Assembly: GCA_017354595.1 (NCBI GenBank) | Contig: JAFMQQ010000254.1 | Span: forward strand, 1-5,332 | Source: Micromonosporaceae bacterium | GTDB lineage: Bacteria; Actinomycetota; Actinomycetes; Mycobacteriales; Micromonosporaceae | Direction: 5' to 3' | DNA length: 5,332 nucleotides | In this document: positions 1 to 4,934 of the stretch, piece after piece | Numbering within the stretch: the first letter of the stretch is position 1 | Layout of the letters: each line of letters starts with the position of its first letter | The notes under the pieces: generated by a model | Seen by the model: the letters and a program-made list of their open reading frames with translations, nothing else | The model's database searches: none | What the model was told of the DNA's origin: nothing | Position numbers and translations under genes: made by a program

Positions 1-2
1 AG

Positions 3-254
3 GACCGGGCGGCCGCCGCGCTGTACGCGGCCGGCGCGCTGCTGCGCAACCTGCGCTGGCTCGCCGGCGAGCTGCTGGAGGTGCGGTACGAGTACCGTGG
101 CGAAGCATTCGTCACCATCGTCGCGTCCGACCTGCAGGTGGTTGATGCCGGCATCTGCCTCTCCGGCCGGGACCGGGTGCTGACAATGGAGAGCCTGCCC
201 GGCGTCATCGACGAGGCGATCCGGACCCACCGCCTCAACGTCACGGCCTGGTGA
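3..254 (+). CDS. 3' end of unrecognised protein upstream of JAB gene (possible E2-like)
   Basis: An open frame enters from the left edge and ends at TGA 252-254, giving the last 83 residues of a longer protein. I do not recognise the family. The visible part starts with an Ala/Leu-rich likely helix (about residues 4-25, ending near RWLAGELL), then two likely beta strands (LEVRYEY and EAFVTIVASDL). Next comes GICLSG with Cys52, and then a likely helix (SLPGVIDEAI). The stop overlaps the ribosome-binding region of the next gene, only 9 nt upstream of it, so the gene belongs to the same operon. A short strand, then G-[IV]-C-L, then a helix resembles the catalytic-cysteine region of E2 ubiquitin-conjugating folds, and an E2 would fit a JAB/Ubl/E1 operon. 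However, the usual HPN motif before the cysteine is absent and the N-terminal part is not visible. The E2 idea is inference; that the frame is coding is more secure. Confidence 0.6.
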   Translation, partial: DRAAAALYAAGALLRNLRWLAGELLEVRYEYRGEAFVTIVASDLQVVDAGICLSGRDRVLTMESLPGVIDEAIRTHRLNVTAW

Positions 255-259
255 GGTGG
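253..259 (+). promoter_or_regulatory. Ribosome-binding site for the JAB gene
   Basis: GAGGTGG lies 4 nt before TTG 264 and overlaps the upstream stop codon (TGA 252-254). It supports the unusual TTG start and suggests translational coupling to the upstream gene. Confidence 0.5.
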
Positions 260-263
260 CATC

Positions 264-608
264 TTGCGTGAGGTCTGCTTCCTGATCGGTACCGGTGGCG
301 AGGTGCTCTGGCGGGATACCTCCGGGGTGCCTCATGCGCTTGCGGACTCCCGTACCCGTTGGGAGATGATCTGGTGGCACCGGGCCGCACTGGTGGAGAT
401 CGCGCATTCGCACCCGCGCGGCCCGCTCGCCTTTTCCGCAGAGGATGAAAGCACCATGGCCGCGCTGGACGCGGCGCTCGGGCGGTCGTTGTGCTATTCC
501 GTGGTGACACCGACGGATGTGTTGCGCCGCAACGGTTCCGGCGAGCCCGAGGTGTTGAGTGAAGTGCCGCCGTGGGTGGCGGAGCTGCGCGTTGAGTCTG
601 GCCTTTGA
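264..608 (+). CDS. JAB/JAMM (Mov34/MPN/PAD-1) metallopeptidase, putative deubiquitinase-like
   Basis: A 114-residue protein with an intact JAMM zinc-protease signature: His48-Ser-His50-Pro, six residues, Ser58, two residues, Asp61 (HSHP...SAED). Glu13 in the first strand region (GGEVLW) is the likely catalytic glutamate, though Glu34 is an alternative. The length is close to a bare JAB domain with no extra domains. In this family the zinc ion, held by the two His and the Asp, activates water to cleave the bond after a ubiquitin-like C-terminal glycine; some members cleave other substrates. The next genes encode a probable ubiquitin-like protein and a ThiF/E1-like enzyme, so removal or processing of that modifier is the likely role in the cytoplasm. 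The start is TTG, chosen because it has a nearby GAGGTGG and the protein aligns sensibly from its first strand. The gene ends in TTGA (605-608), which could offer a start for the next gene, although a better start lies downstream. Confidence 0.9.
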   Translation: MREVCFLIGTGGEVLWRDTSGVPHALADSRTRWEMIWWHRAALVEIAHSHPRGPLAFSAEDESTMAALDAALGRSLCYSVVTPTDVLRRNGSGEPEVLSEVPPWVAELRVESGL

Positions 609-647
609 GGGTTTTGCCAACGGGGTGGGTGGAGCCGGTAACGGAAC

Positions 648-652
648 GGAGG
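648..652 (+). promoter_or_regulatory. Shine-Dalgarno that fixes the Ubl start
   Basis: GGAGG ends 6 nt before ATG 659 and directly abuts ATG 653. The spacing favours 659 over 653 and over the TTG at 605 that overlaps the upstream stop. Initiation at 659 also gives a protein that begins directly with the first beta strand. Confidence 0.6.
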
Positions 653-658
653 ATGAGG

Positions 659-922
659 ATGGGGATTCTGAACATCACCTACGCCGGGCGATCGGCGGAT
701 CTGGCCCAGCCGCTGGATGACGACATCGCCGACGCCGACGTGCGCCGGATCGCCGAGGAGCTGGTACGCGCGGGCGAAGTAGCCGGGCTGGTCGTATCCG
801 ACCTGCCTCCCAACGCGTTCCGCAGCTTCGTGGTGGACCGGCTCGCCGACCCGACCGGCACGGTGCGGATCTACCTGCGCCCGAAGGTGCCCTTCGGCGC
901 CGGCCTGGCCCGGCGCGGGTGA
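659..922 (+). CDS. Probable ubiquitin-like (beta-grasp) modifier protein
   Basis: An 87-residue acidic small protein between the JAB and E1-like genes. The predicted layout fits a beta-grasp fold: first strand ILNITYAG (3-10), second strand near SADLAQPL, helix DADVRRIAEELVRAG (25-39), a strand around FRSFVVDRL (54-62), and a final strand TVRIYLRPKV (68-77). The tail is PFGAGLARRG, so the last residue is glycine after two arginines. That is reminiscent of ubiquitin's Arg/Gly-rich end, though it has one terminal Gly and not a Gly-Gly pair. I recognise the fold by pattern and context, not by close similarity to a named protein; small Ubls of PRTRC and Bil-type operons are the best comparison. 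The expected role is a peptide modifier activated by the downstream E1-like enzyme. The gene ends in GTGA (919-922) overlapping the E1 start, indicating coupled translation. An upstream TTG (605) would add 18 residues (RVLPTGWVEP...) that look non-conserved. Confidence 0.7.
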   Translation: MGILNITYAGRSADLAQPLDDDIADADVRRIAEELVRAGEVAGLVVSDLPPNAFRSFVVDRLADPTGTVRIYLRPKVPFGAGLARRG

Positions 923-938
923 GCCCGGCGCGGGTGAG
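909..938 (+). repeat. Perfect 15-bp tandem duplication at the Ubl/E1 junction
   Basis: The unit CCCGGCGCGGGTGAG occurs at 909-923 and again at 924-938 with no mismatch. Each copy contains GTGA. The first copy supplies the Ubl stop and the first E1 start (919), the second an in-frame alternative E1 start (934). Fifteen is a multiple of three, so the E1 frame is preserved and gains up to five residues. Replication slippage in GC-rich DNA is the simplest origin. Confidence 0.9.
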
Positions 939-1497
939 GATCCTGTTCTGTGGCGTGGGCGCGCTCGGCTCGACCGCGGCCACGCTGTGCCGCAACCTGC
1001 CCGCCACGCTCGCCTTCGTCGACTTCGACCGGGTGGAGGCGAAGAACCTGGCCAGCCAGGCGTACACCCGCCAGGCGGTAGGCAGGAACAAGGCGGAGGC
1101 GCTGCGCGCCCAGCTGCGCACGTTCTACGGCATCGACTCGCAGGCTTACCCGGTGCGGCTCTCCGAAACCAACATCGCCGAGCTTGCGGCCGGGGCGGAC
1201 CTGCTGGTGGACTGCCTGGACAACATCGCCGGCCGCACGGTCATCCTGGAGTACGCCGGCCGCGCCGCCCTCCCGTCTGTCCACGCTGGACTCGCCGCCG
1301 ACGGTACGTTCGGGCTGGTGCGCTGGGGGGAGCGGTTCGTACCCGACGCGGAGGATGAGCCGGGGCAGGCGACCTGCGAGGGCGGTGAACACCTGCCCTT
1401 CATCGGGCTCGTGGCCGGCCGGCTGGCGAGCATCATCGCCGGCTTCGTCCGGGACGGCACCCGTACCGACGCCCTGGTCACCCCGGCCGGTGGGTAG
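919..1497 (+). CDS. Minimal ThiF/MoeB/E1-like adenylyltransferase
   Basis: A 192-residue protein holding just the E1/ThiF Rossmann-like adenylation domain. Visible motifs are GVGALGS (12-18, the nucleotide loop), DFDRVE (35-40), NLASQ (43-47), GRNKAEAL (55-62, with Lys58), and DCLDNIAGR (98-106, with Asp101 and Arg106). TCEGG has Cys153, and PFIGLVAGRLASIIAGF (160-176) is the typical helix near the C-terminal half of this fold. Family members adenylate the C-terminal glycine of a Ubl using ATP-Mg; some then form a thioester, for which Cys153 is the only plausible cysteine in the C-terminal region. At the position of the ATP-binding Arg in the usual NLxRQ motif there is Ser46. The protein is shorter than MoeB, ThiF or Bil E1s and has no extra catalytic-cysteine, rhodanese or UFD domain. 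The GTG start overlaps the Ubl stop; GTG 934 is an equally placed alternative. It ends 8 nt from the convergent oxidoreductase gene. The partner is most likely the preceding Ubl. Confidence 0.9.
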   Translation: MSPARVRILFCGVGALGSTAATLCRNLPATLAFVDFDRVEAKNLASQAYTRQAVGRNKAEALRAQLRTFYGIDSQAYPVRLSETNIAELAAGADLLVDCLDNIAGRTVILEYAGRAALPSVHAGLAADGTFGLVRWGERFVPDAEDEPGQATCEGGEHLPFIGLVAGRLASIIAGFVRDGTRTDALVTPAGG

Positions 1498-1505
1498 CTC
1501 CTGCC

Positions 1506-2294
1506 CTACCTGCGTGGTCCATTGTGGATAGCGGTACGGAGTTCGTCGACCCAGCCGTCACCCGGCCAGAGTCCCTCCACCAACCAGGTTGCGCCAGCGT
1601 CCTGGTATTCGCTCGCCGGTACGCCGGATACGCCGGCGACCACCACGTCCCATGCCGGCGGAGGTTCGACCAGGGCCAGGTAGCTGGCGAGTTGTTGCGG
1701 ACTCATTGCTCCGTCGGTGTTCAACGGGACTACGCCATCCCATCGCGTGGCGCGGCGCAGCGGCCGCGGATGCGGAGCCTCGCCGGCCACCCAGATCGGC
1801 GGTCGCGGCTGCTGTACCGGTCGCGGCAGCAGTTCGCTGTGTACCTGGAAGTGGTCCCCGTCGTGGTCGACCGGACCGCGCAGCAGGCCGTCGAGCACGC
1901 GCAACCCCTCGTCCAGCAACGCCGCCCGCTGCCGCGCCTCGGCCGGCTCACCGAAGGCGGCGAACTCGCCCGCCGGCGCGCCGAGACCGACCCCCAGCAC
2001 CGACCGGCCACCGCTGAGGTGGTCGAGCGTGGTCAGTTGTTTCGCGACCACCCACGGCCGGCGGCGCGGGAGTGGCGTCACCATCGTGCCGAGCCGGATC
2101 CGTTCGGTCCGCGCCGCCACCGCGCCCAGCAGGACCCACGGATCGGATACGTCGAGCCGCAACTGTGGCAGCCAGACGATGTGGTCCCAGAAGAATGCCC
2201 CGTCCCAGCCGGCCTGTTCCGCCTCGACCGCGAGCGAGATGAGCGTCGCCGGCTCCGCGAACGGAGGGATGTTCACCGCATACTGCACCGCCAC
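1506..2294 (-). CDS. LLM-class (luciferase-like) flavin/F420-dependent oxidoreductase
   Basis: A 262-residue protein of the bacterial luciferase-like monooxygenase superfamily, a TIM-barrel fold. Recognisable landmarks are EAEQAGWDGAFFWDH (24-38), GTMVTPLPRRRPW (about 69-81), AKQLTTLDHLSGGR, and VLGVGLG followed by AAFGEP. The C-terminal half has RPPIWVAGE and RATRWDGVVPLN, typical of the family. Members use reduced FMN or F420H2; the sequence does not let me decide which, and the substrate is unknown. At 262 residues it is at the short end for the family. The start is GTG, three nucleotides after the stop of the upstream membrane-protein gene, with only a weak GGGTAG-like ribosome-binding sequence, so expression probably depends on coupling. 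A second in-frame GTG two codons later (2286-2288) is possible. It is the last gene of the sigma-factor operon, so its product may be an output of that regulon. The stop lies 8 bp from that of the E1-like gene on the other strand. Confidence 0.92.
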   Translation of the reverse strand: MAVQYAVNIPPFAEPATLISLAVEAEQAGWDGAFFWDHIVWLPQLRLDVSDPWVLLGAVAARTERIRLGTMVTPLPRRRPWVVAKQLTTLDHLSGGRSVLGVGLGAPAGEFAAFGEPAEARQRAALLDEGLRVLDGLLRGPVDHDGDHFQVHSELLPRPVQQPRPPIWVAGEAPHPRPLRRATRWDGVVPLNTDGAMSPQQLASYLALVEPPPAWDVVVAGVSGVPASEYQDAGATWLVEGLWPGDGWVDELRTAIHNGPRR

Positions 2295-2297
2295 AAG

Positions 2298-3425
2298 CTA
2301 CCCGGCCGTCGGGCTTGTGGGCCAGGTGGTCGGGTCGGTCAGGTTCTTGCTGACCTGGAGACCGGCGAGAATCCGGGTCGCCTCGGCTTCGCCGTACCCG
2401 TCCTCGACGCCAACCGTGATCGGTACCCCGTCCCAGTCGTTGGAGAAGAAGTACCCACCGGTCCAGAAGACCGAATGCCCGGCCACGGTGCGGTTCTGGG
2501 CCGGCAACGACGGCTGCGGCCCGTGAGTGGCGGGAGTCGACCCGGCCGGATAGACAGTGGGCTGGCCGATTGAGATGGCCGCCCGCCCGTCCGGGCCGCC
2601 GACGGTCAGGAACGAGGCGGCGAGGGGTTCGCCCGCAGCCGGCAGTCCGGCGGTGCAATCGAGTACCCGCGCCCCGGGCGGCAGTGACTTGAGGCGGAAC
2701 GGCACCACGACGCGGTACGCGCGGCTGAGGTCGAGCGCGTCGACATCGCTCCACAGTTCCGCCACACCGGTCTCGGTCTCCGCGGAGATGCCGAGCCAGA
2801 GCCCGGCTGCCGGCTGCCAGAGCAGCCCGTAGCGCGGGTACGTCCCGTCGGCGAAGGTGGTCGAGAAGAGGGTTGCCGACCGACCGTCCACTGTGGTCGG
2901 CTGGGAAGTGTGCCGTTCGGCGATCGGGCTCGGCGACGCGTTCGGGTGGGACGGATCGGTGACCGACCGGGACAGGCCGGTGCCTTCGGCCACCCGCCGG
3001 GGCTCCGCTTCGGACCGGCCCAGCATCACCTGCAGCGCGCCGGCCCGCACCGACTCGGTACCGTTCGCCGACGAGTACCACACCTCGCTCAGCGGCCAGG
3101 CCGAACTCGCCACCCCGAAGTGGATCAGCAACGGATCGCTGCCGACCAGATCCGGTCGGTCGATGGCGCCCGGTACCCCGGCGGCGGGCAACTGCGGCAC
3201 CGGGTACGTGACCACATTGGACGGTGGGCTGACCGGAGCCAGGGCGCGTGGTACGGCGATGGCGGTCGCCACGAGTGCGGCCGCGCCGGTGACCGACAGT
3301 GCCGCCAACCCGGTACGGCGCCGCCGTACTGCCCGGCGCCCGGCCGCGATCGATGACTCGCGGGTGATAGTCACCGGCGGCTGCTCCGCTACCGCGCGGG
3401 TCATCAGCTCCAGCAGGTCAGTCAT
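2298..3425 (-). CDS. Single-pass membrane protein, likely regulator of the adjacent sigma factor
   Basis: A 375-residue protein with a short N-terminal cytoplasmic segment (1-37) rich in Arg before the membrane (AVRRRRTG). One hydrophobic segment follows (about 38-58, GLAALSVTGAAALVATAIAV), then about 315 residues predicted outside the cell. The positive-inside pattern fits N-in/C-out. The extracytoplasmic part is rich in Pro, Ser, Thr, Gly and Trp and has a single cysteine (near VLDC). There is no HxxxCxxC zinc anti-sigma motif, so this is not a classical ZAS-type anti-sigma factor. Proteins of this layout regularly follow SigE-family ECF genes in actinobacteria, and position plus topology suggest it senses envelope conditions and controls the sigma factor; this is inference. 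The ATG at 3425 is preferred over GTG 3437 because AGGTGG (3434-3439) is 8 nt upstream. It overlaps the sigma stop as ATGACTGA. The oxidoreductase gene follows after 3 nt. Confidence 0.85.
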   Translation of the reverse strand: MTDLLELMTRAVAEQPPVTITRESSIAAGRRAVRRRRTGLAALSVTGAAALVATAIAVPRALAPVSPPSNVVTYPVPQLPAAGVPGAIDRPDLVGSDPLLIHFGVASSAWPLSEVWYSSANGTESVRAGALQVMLGRSEAEPRRVAEGTGLSRSVTDPSHPNASPSPIAERHTSQPTTVDGRSATLFSTTFADGTYPRYGLLWQPAAGLWLGISAETETGVAELWSDVDALDLSRAYRVVVPFRLKSLPPGARVLDCTAGLPAAGEPLAASFLTVGGPDGRAAISIGQPTVYPAGSTPATHGPQPSLPAQNRTVAGHSVFWTGGYFFSNDWDGVPITVGVEDGYGEAEATRILAGLQVSKNLTDPTTWPTSPTAG

Positions 3426-3945
3426 GATCGGATCCACCTGTTCGGAGAAGGTACTGGTCGGCGAGCAGCCGGCGCAGGGTCTGCAGGCCGCGCGCGGTCT
3501 GGCTCTTCACGGTTCCGGCTGAGCAGCCGAGCGTCTGCGCGGTCTGCTCGACCGACTGGTCCTCCCAGAACCGCAGCACCACCGCGGCCCGCTGCCGGGC
3601 CGGCAAGGCGGCCAGGGCCGCCAGCAACGCGATCCGGTCGTCGACGGCGCCACTGCCATCAGCGGCCGGCGGCGGCTCCGGTGGCCGATCGCGCAGCAGT
3701 TCCCGCCGGAACCGGGCCAGCCGTCCGTGGTCGAGCAGGACCCGGACGATGATCCGGCGCACGTACGGGTCGACGGTCTCGATGCGACCCAGCCGCGGCC
3801 AGGCGAGGTAGAGCTTGACCAGCGCGCTCTGCACCGCGTCCTCCGCACGGTGCCAGTCCGCGCACAGCAGGAAGGCGAAGCGCACCAGGCGCGACGCGCG
3901 GGCCGCGACGTAGTCGCCGTACTGCTGCTCGGCTTCCGCTCGCAT
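3418..3945 (-). CDS. ECF RNA polymerase sigma factor, SigE family
   Basis: A 175-residue sigma-70 family protein with only regions 2 and 4, as in ECF sigma factors. Region 2 spans about residues 10-77 (RLVRFAFLLCADWHRAEDAVQSALVKLY, then DPYVRRIIVRVLLDH). A Pro-rich linker (88-95, RPPEPPPAA) follows. Region 4 spans about 108-160 (LPARQRAAVVLRFWEDQSVEQTA, then the helix-turn-helix with GTVKSQTARGLQTLRRLL). These features match the actinobacterial SigE-like family that is greatly expanded in Micromonosporaceae and Streptomyces. It directs RNA polymerase to a small set of promoters, probably including its own. The ATG has a strong GGAGGGAG at 3951-3958 (minus strand) at a normal distance. The 3' end overlaps the membrane-protein gene by 8 nt, consistent with stoichiometric co-expression of sigma factor and regulator. 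Confidence 0.95.
   Translation of the reverse strand: MRAEAEQQYGDYVAARASRLVRFAFLLCADWHRAEDAVQSALVKLYLAWPRLGRIETVDPYVRRIIVRVLLDHGRLARFRRELLRDRPPEPPPAADGSGAVDDRIALLAALAALPARQRAAVVLRFWEDQSVEQTAQTLGCSAGTVKSQTARGLQTLRRLLADQYLLRTGGSDHD
3434..3439 (-). promoter_or_regulatory. Ribosome-binding site that fixes the membrane-protein start
   Basis: AGGTGG on the minus strand lies 8 nt before ATG 3425 and inside the 3' end of the sigma gene. It would overlap the alternative GTG at 3437, which argues against that longer start. Confidence 0.6.
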
Positions 3946-3972
3946 CCGCGCTCCCTCCGCTGTCCTGCCCTA

Positions 3973-4001
3973 CTCACGGGGGCGGCGGCGCGGTTGGTTG
4001 C
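3973..4001 (-). promoter_or_regulatory. Candidate ECF-type promoter of the sigma operon
   Basis: Read on the minus strand, GCAACC (plus positions 3996-4001) and CGTGAG (3973-3978) are 17 bp apart. The second element lies just upstream of the ribosome-binding site (3951-3958). An AAC-containing -35 and a CGT-type -10 are the general pattern of ECF promoters, so self-activation by the adjacent sigma factor is plausible. This is a pattern match only. Confidence 0.35.
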
Positions 4002-4014
4002 ATCGTTCGTACCA

Positions 4015-4028
4015 GCTGGCGTGCCAGC
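4015..4028. repeat. Inverted repeat between the divergent genes
   Basis: GCTGGC-GT-GCCAGC is a perfect 6-bp inverted repeat with a 2-bp spacer, and it overlaps an 8-bp palindrome CCAGCTGG (4012-4019). It lies just upstream of the candidate sigma promoter and about 45 bp before the nuclease-like gene, where an operator could act on either. Short GC-rich palindromes are common by chance in such DNA. Confidence 0.3.
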
Positions 4029-4071
4029 GGGCGAGCCCGGGACTGTCGTACGCCTGTGCCAATGTCGTCGC

Positions 4072-4923
4072 ATGCCTGGGGACCGACATGACGGCTTCGC
4101 CGAGATGTTCGAGCGGTGTCCCGCACTGGTGCGTGTTCTGCTTGGTGCGGCCGCGGCGCTGCTGCCCGAGGGTGCTCCGGTGCGGGTGGCGTCGAACGAG
4201 TTCTCGCACTACAAGCCGACCAACTATCACGCCGACCGGGTGCTCGTCTTCGGCTCGCCGCCCGACGAGGTCGCGGTCATCGTCGAGATACAACGCAGGT
4301 TCCGCGAGGAGAAGCTGCGTGTCTGGCCGTTCTACGTCGCCAGTCTCTGGGCGCGCGACGGCTATCCGGTGATCCTGCTGGTGCTCTGCGATGACGCGAA
4401 GACCGCGGCCGCGTACGACCGGCCGATCCGGATCGGTCGGGCGGCCGTGGTACGCCCCGATGTCGTCGGCCCGGACCGGGTGCCCGTGGTCCGGGATCCT
4501 CGGCTGGCACGTGACCTACCGGAACTCGCGGTCATCTCGGCGATCCTGCACCACGACCGGCCCGGCAGTGAAGAGATCTTCCGCGCCCTCGCCACCGCAC
4601 TCATGACGGTCGGCACCGAACTCGGCCGCCAGTACTATGACCTTGTGTTCGCCGAGCTCCCTGAGCCCCGGCAACTCCACCTGCAGGAGGTAGTGATGAC
4701 GACCCTCACCCCGCCGTACCGCAGCGTCTACAACCGCACCATCTGGTCCGCCGGCGTGGCCGAGGGCGAGGCCAAGGCAATCCTGACCGTGCTGGAGTCC
4801 CGCGGCTTCACCCTCACGGATGAGGTGCGAAACCGCGTCACCGGCTGCACCGACCGCAACCAACTCGAGGCGTGGCTGCACCGCGTCGGTACCATCACCG
4901 CGATCGAGGAACTCTTCTCCTGA
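4072..4923 (+). CDS. Probable PD-(D/E)XK nuclease-fold protein (Rpn/YhgA-like)
   Basis: A 283-residue protein. The N-terminal half has the layout of Rpn/YhgA-like PD-(D/E)XK proteins: Asp55 in a strand (HADRVLVF), then Glu72-x-Gln74 (VIVEIQRR), then Lys81 and an aromatic segment (KLRVWPFYVASLWAR, 81-95). A strand (YPVILLVLCDD) follows. The C-terminal part carries AGVAEGEAKAILTVLESRGF and ends with a short helical region (TDRNQLEAWLHRVGTITAIEELFS), as in related actinobacterial proteins and DUF4351-type tails. Family members cut DNA or are relics of transposase-associated proteins; which applies here is unknown. Near-identical layouts occur in many copies in actinomycete genomes, which suggests a mobile or lineage-specific family. 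ATG 4072 is chosen because the family starts with a similar MP..H.G...F motif; no good ribosome-binding site precedes it. A better-spaced GGGGA precedes ATG 4088, but that frame is not the coding one. It is divergent from the sigma operon and convergent with dapD across 11 bp. Confidence 0.75.
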   Translation: MPGDRHDGFAEMFERCPALVRVLLGAAAALLPEGAPVRVASNEFSHYKPTNYHADRVLVFGSPPDEVAVIVEIQRRFREEKLRVWPFYVASLWARDGYPVILLVLCDDAKTAAAYDRPIRIGRAAVVRPDVVGPDRVPVVRDPRLARDLPELAVISAILHHDRPGSEEIFRALATALMTVGTELGRQYYDLVFAELPEPRQLHLQEVVMTTLTPPYRSVYNRTIWSAGVAEGEAKAILTVLESRGFTLTDEVRNRVTGCTDRNQLEAWLHRVGTITAIEELFS

Positions 4924-4934
4924 TCGGGCGCGCG

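Noticed and set aside
605..658. Longer Ubl starting at TTG 605, overlapping the JAB stop (TTGA)
   Set aside because: The added 18 residues do not look like part of a beta-grasp fold, and a GGAGG lies at proper spacing before ATG 659. Kept as a possible alternative only.
871..1392. Minus-strand open frame opposite the E1-like gene
   Set aside because: It has no recognisable motif, and the plus strand encodes a clear ThiF/E1 domain over the same bases.
1485..1492. CCGGCCGG palindrome near the end of the E1 gene as a terminator
   Set aside because: It is only 8 bp with no loop and no T-run, and such GC palindromes are common in this genome.
1524..2573. Long plus-strand open frame (349 codons) opposite the oxidoreductase gene
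   Set aside because: It is an antisense shadow caused by high GC content. The translation is Arg/Pro-rich with no domain, crosses two real minus-strand genes, and the opposite strand encodes a clear LLM-family protein.
1948..3081. Long minus-strand open frame (377 codons)
   Set aside because: It is out of frame with the membrane protein and the oxidoreductase, both of which have better protein features. Its composition is dominated by Arg, Gly and Ala.
3727..4071. N-terminal extension of the nuclease-like gene back to ATG 3727
   Set aside because: The extension would run antisense through most of the sigma-factor gene. The family-like N-terminus begins at 4072.
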